A stretch of DNA of 64,000 bases from Jannaschia faecimaris (lineage in GTDB: Bacteria; Pseudomonadota; Alphaproteobacteria; Rhodobacterales; Rhodobacteraceae), in assembly GCF_900107415.1 (NCBI RefSeq), contig NZ_FNPX01000015.1, positions 1-64,000 of the forward strand. The letters run 5' to 3'. The notes beneath the pieces are model-generated. The model saw only the letters and a program-made list of their open reading frames with translations, searched no databases and was not told where the DNA came from. The stretch's first letter is position 1. Each line of letters begins with the position of its first letter. This document shows, in pieces, positions 8,116 through 16,858 of this stretch. Position numbers and translations under genes: made by a program.

Positions 8116-9792
8116 ATGAGTAATCGGCGTTTGGCCAGACTGATCGGACCTCTGTCCGTGCCCTGCCTTCTCCTGGGCCTTCTTTTTTTCGCGGCATCTC
8201 TGACGCCCTCGCTCATTCCACGCGGGCCTGCCGTACAGGGGATTCTCGGGGGTCTGGTCATGGCGGTCGGCTACCTGATCGGCCGGATCGTCGCTCTGTT
8301 ATGGAGCGCCGCGGATCTGCCACGCCTCTCGGGCAATCGCGCGCTCATCCTGACCGCTCTCATAGCTCTCCCGCTGGTCGCGTTCTTCCTCTGGGTTCTG
8401 GACTCGAGCCTGACGTGGCAGAACGATATCCGGCAGAAGATGGGCATGGAGGAAGCCGAGGCACTTGGCCTCGCAACAATCCTGCTCTTGGGTCTCGTCA
8501 CATTCGCTTTCGCCTATGCCGTCGGTCGGCTGACCGCGGGGTTCTTTCGTCTGGTCCGCGGATGGCTCTATCGCGTGATGCCACCCCGACGCGCGAACGT
8601 GCTGGGCTTCGTCACTGTGGTCCTGATCCTCTTTGTGGTGACTCGGGACGGCATCCTGGACCGGGTGGTGACCGGGCTCGACGAAAGCTACGAGGCCGCG
8701 CAGCAGTTGTTCCAGAACGCCGCGCCCCCGCCCGACGATCCCCGGATGACCGGCAGTGCCGCGTCCCTGATCGATTGGGCGGCTATGGGGATATACGGAC
8801 GCGAATTCATAACCAGCGGCCCCGATGCAGAGGATATCGCCGCCTTCACCGGCCGACCCGCTCTGGACCCGATCCGGGTCTATGTCGGGCGCGCCAATGG
8901 CGAAACCCCCGAGGAGCGCGCCGAGCTTGCTCTGGCCGAACTGATCCGCCAGGGGGCGTTCGATCGCAAGGTGCTGATCATCACCAGCCCCACGGGAACA
9001 GGCTGGATGGACCCCGGATCGCATGATCCGGTCGAATACATGCATGGCGGCGATATCGCGACGGTCGCGGCGCAGTATTCCTACCTGCAATCCCCACTTG
9101 CGTTGATACTCGAGACCAACACCGGGCTGCAGCAGGCGACCGCACTGCAGGATGTCGTGCACGGCTATTGGAAGACCCTGCCAGCGGATGCCCGACCGCG
9201 CCTCTACGTTCACGGACTCAGCCTCGGGGCATGGTCGTCGATGCACGCGACCAATCTCTTCCGTTTGCTCGACGATCCAATCGATGGCGCGTTCTGGGCC
9301 GGGCCGCCGTTCCCGTCGACCTTCTGGAACTACGTGCAGAACCAGCGCGCTCCCGGCTCACCCTGGGTGCTGCCGACAATCGGCGACGGATCGCTTGTGC
9401 GCTATGCCTCACATACCGCCGATGCGTCCGAGGCCCCGGCCGAGTGGGGCGGAATGCGGATCGTGTTCCTCCAGTATTCTAGTGATCCCGTGGTCTTCTA
9501 CGAACCGCGGTCGCTGTGGCGGGCACCGCCTTGGATGAGGGACCCACCGGCCGAGGACATGTCGGAGCATTTCGTTTTCATGCCCGTCGTCACCCAGTTC
9601 CAATTGGCGCTCGACATGGCTTTGTCGTTCGGCGCGCCGCCCGGGCATGGCCATGCCTACTACGCTCGGGACTATCTAGGCCCCTGGATACAGATGACAG
9701 CGCCCGATGGGTGGTCGGCCGAAGACACTGCGCGGCTGAAGGCCCATTGCGACACCGGCTTCCAGAAGGGTTGTCTTAACGGCATGCGCTAG
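8116..9792 (+). CDS. Membrane-anchored alpha/beta-hydrolase (Abhydrolase_9 family)
   Basis: The start chosen at 8116 has a strong AAAGGGGGA element before it. The frame is open seven codons further upstream. The 558-residue product has four to five membrane helices in the first ~190 residues (…CLLLGLLFFAASLTPSLIP…), then a soluble hydrolase domain. The nucleophile elbow is HGLSLGAW with Ser near residue 369, and a late HGHAYY may supply the catalytic His. The arrangement of a membrane N-terminal domain plus hydrolase domain matches PF15420/PF10081. The substrate of this family is not established to my knowledge. The gene stands alone on the forward strand. Bases 7875-8115 upstream are relatively AT-rich with no other gene seen. 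Confidence 0.8.
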   Translation: MSNRRLARLIGPLSVPCLLLGLLFFAASLTPSLIPRGPAVQGILGGLVMAVGYLIGRIVALLWSAADLPRLSGNRALILTALIALPLVAFFLWVLDSSLTWQNDIRQKMGMEEAEALGLATILLLGLVTFAFAYAVGRLTAGFFRLVRGWLYRVMPPRRANVLGFVTVVLILFVVTRDGILDRVVTGLDESYEAAQQLFQNAAPPPDDPRMTGSAASLIDWAAMGIYGREFITSGPDAEDIAAFTGRPALDPIRVYVGRANGETPEERAELALAELIRQGAFDRKVLIITSPTGTGWMDPGSHDPVEYMHGGDIATVAAQYSYLQSPLALILETNTGLQQATALQDVVHGYWKTLPADARPRLYVHGLSLGAWSSMHATNLFRLLDDPIDGAFWAGPPFPSTFWNYVQNQRAPGSPWVLPTIGDGSLVRYASHTADASEAPAEWGGMRIVFLQYSSDPVVFYEPRSLWRAPPWMRDPPAEDMSEHFVFMPVVTQFQLALDMALSFGAPPGHGHAYYARDYLGPWIQMTAPDGWSAEDTARLKAHCDTGFQKGCLNGMR

Positions 9793-9831
9793 GCTCTGAG
9801 CTTTAACAAGGTCGGGGTCGGACGGCTCCAA

Positions 9832-10593
9832 TCACTCCGGCGTCTCAACGAAATGTAAGATCGCATTCCCTTGCGCATCTGTCATGACCAAACCGGCTCC
9901 GTAGCGCACATACCCTTTGACCAACTTCAACGCGGCGATAAAGCGCCGCTCGAGCACCTCGACCTCATCGGGGCAGGCCATCATGGTCCCGGCAAGGTTC
10001 TCGGGAAAGGCAAGCCCGCCGACCGGGTGTTGCAACTGACCCCGAAACCGATTGCATCCGCCAAAAAGCGAGACACCTCCGTCAGCTTCAATCGTCATGG
10101 TTGCAGGATCGTCGGTAGCCCAGGGCGCGCCGAAGGTCTCCGTCACGGTCCACATCACACCCGAAATCGCGCCCGGTGCCATTTTCACGTCGTTATCGGG
10201 CAGCATCGTCAGGGTTAGCTCCACCGGAGCCGCGGCTTGCTCGAAACGTACTTCGATAGGTGCAGTGCTACGAAACATCTCCTGCCCATGCTGCGTGAAG
10301 ATAGATGCAACGACCCCGTAGTCCGACCCGGAAGTCAGAACGGCGGGATCGTAGGACAGGGCGACGGTCAATGGCACGGTGGACATGGCATATCGCTGAG
10401 AGGAAATGGTCCTCGTCGCAATGCCGGTGCTTGAGAGATCGACCAGACGGACGTCGAGTTCAGCACCCGGTGGTAGTGCAATGCGTTCCCGGTAGGTGAC
10501 GCTAACTTCTATCGAACCTGTGTCAGCCCTCGCAGTAGCGACTGCAGCACTGAAAGAAATGATCAGTGAGAGGAAAAGAAAAATGCTTCTCAA
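9832..10593 (-). CDS. Secreted YscW/YbaY-like plus META-domain protein
   Basis: I place the start at the TTG at 10591-10593 because AGGAGA lies six bases before it and a signal peptide begins there (FLFLSLIISFSAAVATARA). A longer frame starts at 10668 without such support. The 253-residue product has a beta-rich N-terminal domain opening GSIEVSVTYRERIALPPGAE, the pattern of YbaY/YscW lipoprotein-type domains (PF09619). The C-terminal domain has VSLFGGCNRFRGQ and AGTMMACPDEVEVLER, typical of META/HslJ domains (PF03724). Such proteins are secreted and often linked to envelope stress or drug tolerance, but their molecular role is unclear. There is no lipobox Cys at the expected site, so it is probably a soluble periplasmic protein. 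Confidence 0.75.
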   Translation of the reverse strand: MRSIFLFLSLIISFSAAVATARADTGSIEVSVTYRERIALPPGAELDVRLVDLSSTGIATRTISSQRYAMSTVPLTVALSYDPAVLTSGSDYGVVASIFTQHGQEMFRSTAPIEVRFEQAAAPVELTLTMLPDNDVKMAPGAISGVMWTVTETFGAPWATDDPATMTIEADGGVSLFGGCNRFRGQLQHPVGGLAFPENLAGTMMACPDEVEVLERRFIAALKLVKGYVRYGAGLVMTDAQGNAILHFVETPE

Positions 10594-10755
10594 GTAGTTT
10601 CTCCTGGTCTTTGCCAACCGGCGCAACCGGTTGCGATGGCCAATGGCTCGCGGCAAGGTCAATTGCAATATTTCGCCATCTCCATTCTATCCTCAAGAAG
10701 CAACACGACCCAAAAGCTCTGATCAATTGTGGAACAGGGGTGTGTCGCGGATCAA

Positions 10756-12840
10756 TCACAATCCCAACCCCCGCTTCCGCCCGAACGTCCAATCCACACC
10801 CCCACCTGGCAAACCAACTCCCGCAATCTGCCGGCCCATACGTCGTTCCAGTGCGTCGTTCCAAGGGACGAGGCTGAAACCCAATCCGTTGTCGGTCATG
10901 GCGAAGCGGCCGCTCGGGAGTTGGGTGCAGCCGACCAGTTCGCCGCCGAAGTGGCTGCCAGGCTTGACGGGTGTTCAGTCTCGACCGCGGTCCGTTGCCA
11001 TGGTGCGGCCGACGCGGTCGATCTCGCGGGCTTCCAGGCGTTGGAGTAGGTCGCGCGGGGCGCGGGCACGGCCTTCACCGAGGTCTTGCGCGTCGCCGCG
11101 TTGGACGAGGACCTGCTTGCGACTTCCCATGGCAAGCTTCATTTCCAAGCCGAAGCCTGCCTCTCGCAGGTTCGGCGCGCCCTGTTTCATCAGCTCTTTG
11201 TCGAGCCAGGTTGCGACATCGTGGGCGACTTGCTTGTCCAGCCCAATGGGTGACAGGAGTTCCATCCGCGCGCCGGAGCCGTGCGATTTCCGGTCATGGG
11301 CAAGACTGCGCTCAGGCAGATCCTGCGGCACTTTCCAGTGGTCTTCGATCCAGCGCTCCACGACCCCGGCGCGGCGAAGGGCCTCGAGGCGGCGGACATG
11401 GGCGGCGACGAAGCGGTCCGGATCGGGGATGATCTTCTCCTCCCTGGCGATCCCGATGTGCCGGGACGGGTGGTAGGTGCCGTCACTGCCCGTCGCGGCG
11501 AGGATGTTCCGGTCTGCGGCGCGAGGTTCGGTTCGCGGCGGCACGGCGGCCACGATCATGCCGCAGCTTATGCCATCGCAGCGCTCGGCGGGCAGCTCGA
11601 TCTGGTGCGCGCGCCCATCCGCGCCGTCGATGACCAACTGCACCCGGTCACCATTTCCGTCGCCCGCGAGGTCGCGCGCCAGCACCCGACCGGTGATCCG
11701 CTCCCGCAGCTTGTCGCGGTGAACCGCCAGTTGGGCGATACCACGCGCGTCGTTGAGGTTGTTGCCTTCCAACGCCCGGTGCATCGACTTGATGATGTCT
11801 TCGCGCTCGCCCAATGCGCGCAAGGTGCCTTCGGCACGGTCGGAGATGTGCCATTCGCCGGGCCGCACTTCCGTCGCCATGCCCATCTTCTCGAGCCGCC
11901 TGGCGCGGGCGATCAGCAGCGCACGGTTGCGCATCATGGTCGCCAGTGTGTCGTGATCCGGCCGCAGATCGGCGAACTCGTTGGCCGCCTCTTGTTCCGC
12001 AATCAGCATCCGGTCAAGCCGCGTGAAGCGGTCGGCTTGCACCTCGCGGCGCAGCTGGTCCGTTACCTCCAGCTCGGTCTGGCGGCCCAATTCCAGCGTC
12101 ACGATCTCGCTCGCGCGTTCGCGGATTCCGTGCGCGATGTGGTCGCCCGCGATGTTCAGGATCTTCCCCTGGTCGGTCACACCACGGACAAGGATGTGGC
12201 TGTGCGGATGTCCGGTGTTGTAGTGATCCACGGCGATCCAATCGAGGCGCGTCTGCAGGTCGGCCTCCATCTGGGCCATGAGATCGCGCGTGGTCTGGCG
12301 CAGGTCGGAGAGATCGACGCCGTCTTCGGCAGACACGATGAAACGGAACTGGTGACGGTCGTCGCGGCCGCGGTCGAGGAAGTCTCGACCGTCCGCCGCA
12401 TCCTCGGTCGCGGAATAGACCTGACCACGCTCGCTGTCGCGCGTGACACCGTCGCGCTCGAGGTAGCGCAGATGAGCGTCGATTGCCTTGGCACTGACGA
12501 AGGACCGCCCGCGGGCCGCTCCCCGCTGCGGGTTCAGCTTCACGATCCGCGCCTTCACGGTCACCCGCCGGGCACGCGTCCGGCTGCCATCCGGGCCGCG
12601 GGACCACGGATTCCGGCCCTTCAACTCGGCCACCACTTTCGCACCACGGCCGCGCGCATTGAACCGTCCACTCGCCTTTTCCGTTCCGGCCAGCTTGTTC
12701 GGATCACCGCCCGCGCGTCGCACGGCCTGGTGCACTTCGGCGAGGAAGCCCTGCGGCTTGCGACGCACCCTCGGCAGCCGCGGCTGGTGGTCCCGGGGCT
12801 TGCCGGGGCGAATGTGGAACTCGATCTCGTCGCGGGTCAT
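10756..12840 (-). pseudogene. VirD2/MobP-type conjugative relaxase interrupted by an in-frame TGA
   Basis: The start MTRDEIEFHIRPGKP at 12840 matches the usual N-terminus of this family. The frame is open 18 codons further, to 12894. Residues about 100-260 form the relaxase domain, with HPHSH as the three-histidine metal motif and FRFIVSAEDG upstream. The C-terminal half matches DUF3363. The frame stops at a TGA (10975-10977) after 621 residues. The same frame then encodes 72 more residues that complete the domain (FAMTDNGLGFSLVPWNDALE … VDWTFGRKRGLGL) to 10756. A single stop therefore separates two well-conserved halves. It is most likely a recent nonsense mutation. Readthrough cannot be excluded. 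It shows that the island was once mobilisable. Confidence 0.85.
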
Positions 12841-13363
12841 GGGCTGACGATTGGGGGTCGTATCGGGACGTATCAAGGGCCGTCCGAGGGCCATCGCAGC
12901 GTGGCGTGCAAAGACAGGCCATGGCGCAGATTGCCCTCCGGTTGCGGCGTGGCGTGGCAGGGAAGAGTCTGGAATTCATTGAGGAAAGTGTCGGAACGTG
13001 CCGCACACTATCCGCGCACCGACCACGACAGAGCCAAAAAACCAATGTGCAGACAACAGCTTAGGGCCAGGGGCCCGGCCGGCGAGGAACTCGCTTTATC
13101 TTGCCATCCCCTCTGTCGTCTCCTGTGGCCCTCCCAAGTGAACGATCAAGGCACTTCCAGAACTCATTCGGGCATCCGCATCGGCGCTTTTCCCGACGAG
13201 GCGCGCCTCCCACGCCTCGATCATCTGGCTCCACGCGCGATCCGCCTTGCTGCGGGCCACGGTCTCGGAATCGGTATGAAGGCTGATCCAGACAGTTTCG
13301 CGCAGCTCGATCCCCCGGTGCCGCGGTAATCCCCCCATTCTTAATGGGGTCCAGCCGTAGAAT

Positions 13364-14188
13364 TCAGGCGGCTGTCTTCAGTTTCATGGCAGGTGTTATG
13401 CCGCCGATGACCATGTTGGGTCGCTCGTTGTTGTAAGTCCAGAGCCATACCGTGGCCTGATCCTGTGCCTCCTCAATCGTTTCAAAGATGTATTGGCTGA
13501 GCCATTCGCCACGAACTGTGCGATTGTTGCGTTCGATATAGGCGTTCTGTTGGGGCTTTCCGGGTTGGATGTATTCCAGCCTAACGCCTTGTTTTTCAGC
13601 CCACTCCATGAGCTTTCCACTGACATATTCGGGTCCATTATCGATACGAATAGCCTTGGGCTTTCCACGCCATTCGATGATCTGGTTTAGGCTCCGCACC
13701 ACGCGCTCGGCAGGCAATGAGAAGTCGATCTCGATGCAAAGGCCCTCGCGATTGAAGTCATCCAGGACGTTCAATGTCCGGATCGACCGGCCGTCAGAGA
13801 GCTGATCGGCCATAAAATCCATCGACCACGTCTCTTTGGGCCTGTCAGGCACAGCCAGCGGTTCTGGCTTGTCACGCTTCAGCCGTTTCTTGGGTTTGAT
13901 CCGTAGATTCAGCTCCAGTTCGCAGTAGATCCGGTAGACGCGTTTGTGGTTCCAGCCATAGCCTTGCACATTGCGCAGATACAGAAAGCAAAGGCCAAAG
14001 CCCCAGCTGCGCTTGTTCGCTGTCAAACGTTCCAGCCAATCAGCGTTTTCCTCGTTCTCGTCGCTCAGCGTTGGCCTATAACGATAGCAGGTCTCACTGA
14101 TCTGGAACGTGCGGCACGCCAGCGCGACACTGACACCACGCACCGCAACCACCTTCATGGCCATCTCTCGTCGATGAGACGGCCTCAA
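13364..14188 (-). CDS. IS3-family transposase OrfB (DDE integrase domain)
   Basis: A 274-residue frame. The N-terminal ~100 residues carry the HTH_21-like segment ([21 protein letters not shown]), and the catalytic rve domain follows: [14 protein letters not shown] gives the first Asp, [11 protein letters not shown] the second, and [15 protein letters not shown] the Glu. Translation is probably by -1 slippage from OrfA at the run A AAA AAG (14191-14197). A shift there gives [15 protein letters not shown] in frame with this ORF. The C-terminus [15 protein letters not shown] is typical of IS407-group elements. Confidence 0.92.
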   Translation of the reverse strand: MRPSHRREMAMKVVAVRGVSVALACRTFQISETCYRYRPTLSDENEENADWLERLTANKRSWGFGLCFLYLRNVQGYGWNHKRVYRIYCELELNLRIKPKKRLKRDKPEPLAVPDRPKETWSMDFMADQLSDGRSIRTLNVLDDFNREGLCIEIDFSLPAERVVRSLNQIIEWRGKPKAIRIDNGPEYVSGKLMEWAEKQGVRLEYIQPGKPQQNAYIERNNRTVRGEWLSQYIFETIEEAQDQATVWLWTYNNERPNMVIGGITPAMKLKTAA

Positions 14189-14451
14189 GACTTTTTTCCG
14201 AGGGCTTCCTTGAGCAACTCATTCTGCATGCTCATCTCCGCATACATCTTCTTGAGGCGGCGGTTCTGCTCGGCCATGTCCTTCATCTCTGCGATGAGCG
14301 ACGCGTCCATACCGCCAAATTTGGCCCGCCATTTGTAAAAGCTGGCACTGCTCATCCCGTGCTCCCGGCACAGCTGAGAGACCGGCACACCGCCCTCTGC
14401 CTGCTTCAACACAGCCATGATCTGCGCATCGCTAAATCGTCCGTTCTTCAT
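14185..14451 (-). CDS. IS3-family transposase OrfA (helix-turn-helix)
   Basis: An 88-residue protein. The start at 14451 ([20 protein letters not shown]) fits the family better than the longer frame from 14502. HTH_8/IS407 OrfA features are [21 protein letters not shown] followed by [14 protein letters not shown] and a leucine-rich coiled region that ends in LGKKS. The stop lies just after the A6G slippery sequence used to make the OrfAB fusion. OrfA binds the IS ends and regulates transposition. Confidence 0.9.
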   Translation of the reverse strand: MKNGRFSDAQIMAVLKQAEGGVPVSQLCREHGMSSASFYKWRAKFGGMDASLIAEMKDMAEQNRRLKKMYAEMSMQNELLKEALGKKS

Positions 14452-14698
14452 CGTAAATCTCCTCAGATATCTTGCCGAGAAAATTCCACTTTTGAACACC
14501 ACTAATTTTAGGGGGGATTACCCCGCCGCGGGACGCGGCGGCGGAGGTGGTAGAGACGGCCTCGTTGCGCGACGCTGCATAGCGGAGAAATCCCCCATGT
14601 GTGCAGCAAATCAAGCGGACCGATAACCGCCGAAAGCGCGAAAACGCCGAATGAAACCCTGCTATCAGATGGTTATGGGATACCCATCTTGAGGAAAA

Positions 14699-14788
14699 TG
14701 GCGGAGAGACAGGGATTCGAACCCTGGGTAGACGTTAATCCACAACGGTTTTCGAAACCGTCCCGTTCGACCACTCCGGCACCTCTCC
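14699..14788 (-). tRNA. tRNA-Ser (anticodon CGA)
   Basis: Reverse-strand gene. The acceptor GGAGAGG pairs with TCTCTCC (one G-U). The anticodon stem ACGGT/ACCGT holds the loop TTCGAAA, so the anticodon is CGA and reads UCG. A long class II variable arm follows, then the GGTTCGAATCC T-arm. The discriminator is G and the CCA end is encoded (14699-14701). The 3' end points at the island remnants on its left, as expected for a tRNA used as an integration target. Confidence 0.95.
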
Positions 14789-14944
14789 GCACCAAGTGGT
14801 GGCGCGTCTGTATGCAACCCGCGCCGGGGTCGCAAGTCCATGCCGGAGCTTTTTGGTGAGAATGTGCGGACGGCGCTCTGCATCGGCCGTTTTTGCCGTT
14901 TCGGGCGGGGTGGAACAGTGGGTTTCGGCGGGTAGGGGGTGCGC

Positions 14945-14973
14945 TTGACAGGGGGCGTCGCCCGTGGGATAGG
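14945..14973 (+). promoter_or_regulatory. Candidate sigma-70-type promoter for rplU-rpmA
   Basis: A perfect TTGACA (14945-14950) is followed by a 17-base spacer and GATAGG (14968-14973) as a weak -10. This leaves a leader of about 150 bases before the rplU start at 15131. The rest of the gap between the tRNA and rplU (14789-15130) holds nothing else I can support. Confidence 0.4.
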
Positions 14974-15130
14974 CCGCCGGTGATCGCTCGGGGTTCCCGC
15001 GGTCCGCTGATTTTTACGTATGCCTCATACGGGGCACGCTGTCCGAGGTGGCTGGCTTTCCACGGAATGCCAATCGCGAACGCCCCGAAAGGGGGACCAC
15101 AGGACGCGAGAAACATGAAGGAGAGAACGG

Positions 15131-15904
15131 ATGTTTGCCGTTCTGAAAACCGGTGGGAAGCAGTACCGGGTCGCCGAAGGCGACGTGCTTCGCGTCGAGC
15201 GACTGGCTGCCGAAGCTGGCGAAACGATTCAATTCAACGACGTTCTGATGCTCGGCGGTGACAAGGTCACTGTCGGTGCTCCGCTGGTCAATGGTGCCGC
15301 GGTTCAGGCCGATGTGATCGATCAGATCAAGGGCGAGAAGCTGATTCACTTCGTAAAGCGCCGTCGTAAGCACTCGTCGCAGCGCACCAAGGGCCACCGT
15401 CAGAAACTGACTCTGCTGCGGATTACGTCGATCCTTGCATCGGGTGGCGAAAAGTCCGGTGTGAAGGCCGCACAAGGTGCCGGTTCCATGACCGTCGCCG
15501 AGCGCGCGGCTGCAACACCCGCGTCGAACAAGCCGAAGCGTGCGGAAGCGCCCAAGCAGGTCGCCAAGCCGCAGAAGACGGCTTCCAAGCCTGCCGCGAA
15601 GAAGTCTGCTCCGAAAAAGGCCGCCGACACTGAGGTTGCCGCTGCCGAAGTCATAGGTGCCAAGCCTGCGAACCTCCTCACGGAAGCGCGCGACGGCAAG
15701 GCCGACGACCTTAAGAAGATCTCGGGCGTTGGTCCCAAGCTGGAGGGTGTTCTGAACGAGAACGGTGTCTTCCACTTTGACCAGATCGCCGCTTGGGGAT
15801 CGGACGAAATCGCCTACATGGACGACCTTCTGTCGTTCAAGGGCAGGATCGAGCGTGACGGCTGGATTGATCAGTCGAAGCAATTCGCTGCAGAACAGGA
15901 GTAA
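15131..15904 (+). CDS. rplU: 50S ribosomal protein L21 with long C-terminal extension
   Basis: Residues 1-103 are a normal L21 (MFAVLKTGGKQYRVAEGD … VDQIKGEKLIHFVKRRRKHSSQRTKGHRQ). The protein runs on to 257 residues. A low-complexity Ala/Lys/Pro linker (about 125-175) leads to a small helical domain with KKISGVGPKLEGVLNENGV, a helix-hairpin-helix motif of the kind seen in DUF4332-like and nuclease-associated domains. Ordinary L21 is about 100 residues, so more than half is extra. As I recall, related Rhodobacteraceae carry such L21 forms. GGAGAG lies seven bases before the ATG. It is co-transcribed with rpmA six bases downstream. Confidence 0.93.
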   Translation: MFAVLKTGGKQYRVAEGDVLRVERLAAEAGETIQFNDVLMLGGDKVTVGAPLVNGAAVQADVIDQIKGEKLIHFVKRRRKHSSQRTKGHRQKLTLLRITSILASGGEKSGVKAAQGAGSMTVAERAAATPASNKPKRAEAPKQVAKPQKTASKPAAKKSAPKKAADTEVAAAEVIGAKPANLLTEARDGKADDLKKISGVGPKLEGVLNENGVFHFDQIAAWGSDEIAYMDDLLSFKGRIERDGWIDQSKQFAAEQE

Positions 15905-15910
15905 GGACAA

Positions 15911-16180
15911 ATGGCACACAAAAAAGCCGGTGGTTCCTCCCGCAACGGACGCGACTCTGCGGGGCGGCGTCTTGGCGTTAAACTATTCGGTGGTCAGAAG
16001 GCCATCGCGGGCAACATTATCGTGCGCCAGCGCGGCACCAAGTGGTGGCCGGGTGAGGGCGTCGGCCTGGGCAAGGATCACACGATCTTCGCCACGGTTG
16101 ATGGTGCTGTCACCTTCCGCAAGGGGTTCAAGGGGCGCACATTCATCAGCGTTCTTCCCGTCGCCGAGGCCGCTGAGTAA
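15911..16180 (+). CDS. rpmA: 50S ribosomal protein L27
   Basis: An 89-residue basic protein that begins [20 protein letters not shown], the canonical L27 N-terminus that reaches the peptidyl-transferase centre. It continues [10 protein letters not shown]…[24 protein letters not shown] lies before the start. It forms the usual rplU-rpmA pair and is followed by an intrinsic terminator. Confidence 0.97.
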   Translation: MAHKKAGGSSRNGRDSAGRRLGVKLFGGQKAIAGNIIVRQRGTKWWPGEGVGLGKDHTIFATVDGAVTFRKGFKGRTFISVLPVAEAAE

Positions 16181-16207
16181 GCCGAACCTTAAGGTTTAGA
16201 AATTAAG

Positions 16208-16234
16208 GGGATCGGCACCGCCGGTCCCTTTTTT
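16208..16234 (+). terminator. Rho-independent terminator of rplU-rpmA
   Basis: The stem GGGATCGGC (16208-16216) pairs with GCCGGTCCC (16220-16228) through one T-G pair, with a 3-base loop and a run of six T (16229-16234). It lies 28 bases after the rpmA stop. Confidence 0.85.
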
Positions 16235-16279
16235 CGTTTTCCAAGTCTTCCGTCGCACCTGCTATAAAGCGAGGCTCCG

Positions 16280-16858
16280 ATGCCCCATTCTTCCCCGATT
16301 CCGGTCGGAACAGAGCCCCTGACGATGGCCGGTCCGCGGGTTCACCTGCGTGCGCCGACCGATCGCGATGCGGCGGCGCGGATGGAACTTGGCTACGACC
16401 CTACGATACTGCGTGCCTACGGTGTGCAGATGGCCGAAAAAGCGGCCTACACGCCGGAACGGGCCCAATCCTGGCTCAAGGAGCAGCGGGAGGCCTGTGC
16501 ATGGATGATCACCGTCGCGGGGGAGCTTATCGGGACCGTCAGGCTGCATAGTCATGTCGTGGCCGACCGCCGCGCCCAGATCGCCATTGGTCTTCTGGAC
16601 AGTGAGCGCTTGGGGCAGGGGCTGGGAACCGAGGCGTTACGCCTTGTCATCGATCACGGCTTCGATGGCCTGGGGCTGCACCGTCTGTCGCTTCGGGTGC
16701 TGGCCGACAATAATCGTGCGATCCGCTGCTACACCAAGCTCGGCTTCGTGGAGGAGGGGCGGGAGCGTCAATCAGCACGGGTACCGGGCGGTTGGCAGGA
16801 CGACCTGATCATGGGCCTTCTGGCCGATGACTGGACCGCAGCGGGACAGGAGGGATGA
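16280..16858 (+). CDS. GNAT-family N-acetyltransferase (RimJ/RimL-like)
   Basis: A 192-residue protein. The GNAT fold is visible as VHLRAPTDRDAAARM at the N-terminus, IAIGLLDSERLGQGLGTEAL as motif A (acetyl-CoA loop RLGQGLGT) and HRLSLRVLADNNRAIRCYTKLGFVEEG as motif B. The substrate is unknown. Related proteins acetylate ribosomal or other N-termini. The stop overlaps the next start by four bases (ATGA at 16855-16858). Confidence 0.85.
   Translation: MPHSSPIPVGTEPLTMAGPRVHLRAPTDRDAAARMELGYDPTILRAYGVQMAEKAAYTPERAQSWLKEQREACAWMITVAGELIGTVRLHSHVVADRRAQIAIGLLDSERLGQGLGTEALRLVIDHGFDGLGLHRLSLRVLADNNRAIRCYTKLGFVEEGRERQSARVPGGWQDDLIMGLLADDWTAAGQEG

Larger units (their letters stand above)
13325..14522 (-). 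mobile_element. Complete IS3-family, IS407-group insertion sequence (1198 bp)
   Basis: The ends are perfect 12-bp inverted repeats, GGTAATCCCCCC at 13325-13336 and its complement at 14511-14522. They are flanked by the 4-bp direct duplication CCGC (13321-13324 and 14523-14526). Four-base duplications are characteristic of the IS407 group. The element carries orfA and orfB on the reverse strand with a slippery A6G stretch between them. Both frames look intact, so it may still be active. It interrupts a recombinase remnant. Confidence 0.93.
13096..14609 (-). pseudogene. N-terminal remnant of a DUF6538-type tyrosine recombinase, split by an IS
   Basis: Two pieces (14527-14609 and 13096-13320) flank the IS at 13325-14522. 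Removing the IS and one copy of the CCGC duplication joins them in frame: VAQRGRLYHLRRRVPRR, then HRGIELRETVWISLHTDSE and TVARSKADRAW. This is the N-terminal signature of DUF6538 recombinases. Homology fades after EARLVGKSADADARM and the frame ends at 13096, so the catalytic domain is missing. The start is uncertain; a TTG at 14607-14609 is possible. The gene begins about 90 bases from the 3' end of tRNA-Ser, a normal place for an island integrase. Confidence 0.6.

Noticed and set aside
11281-13329. Long forward-strand open frame opposite the relaxase
   Set aside because: It is the antisense of a gene with clear relaxase and DUF3363 motifs. The translation shows no domain and is typical of high-GC shadow frames.
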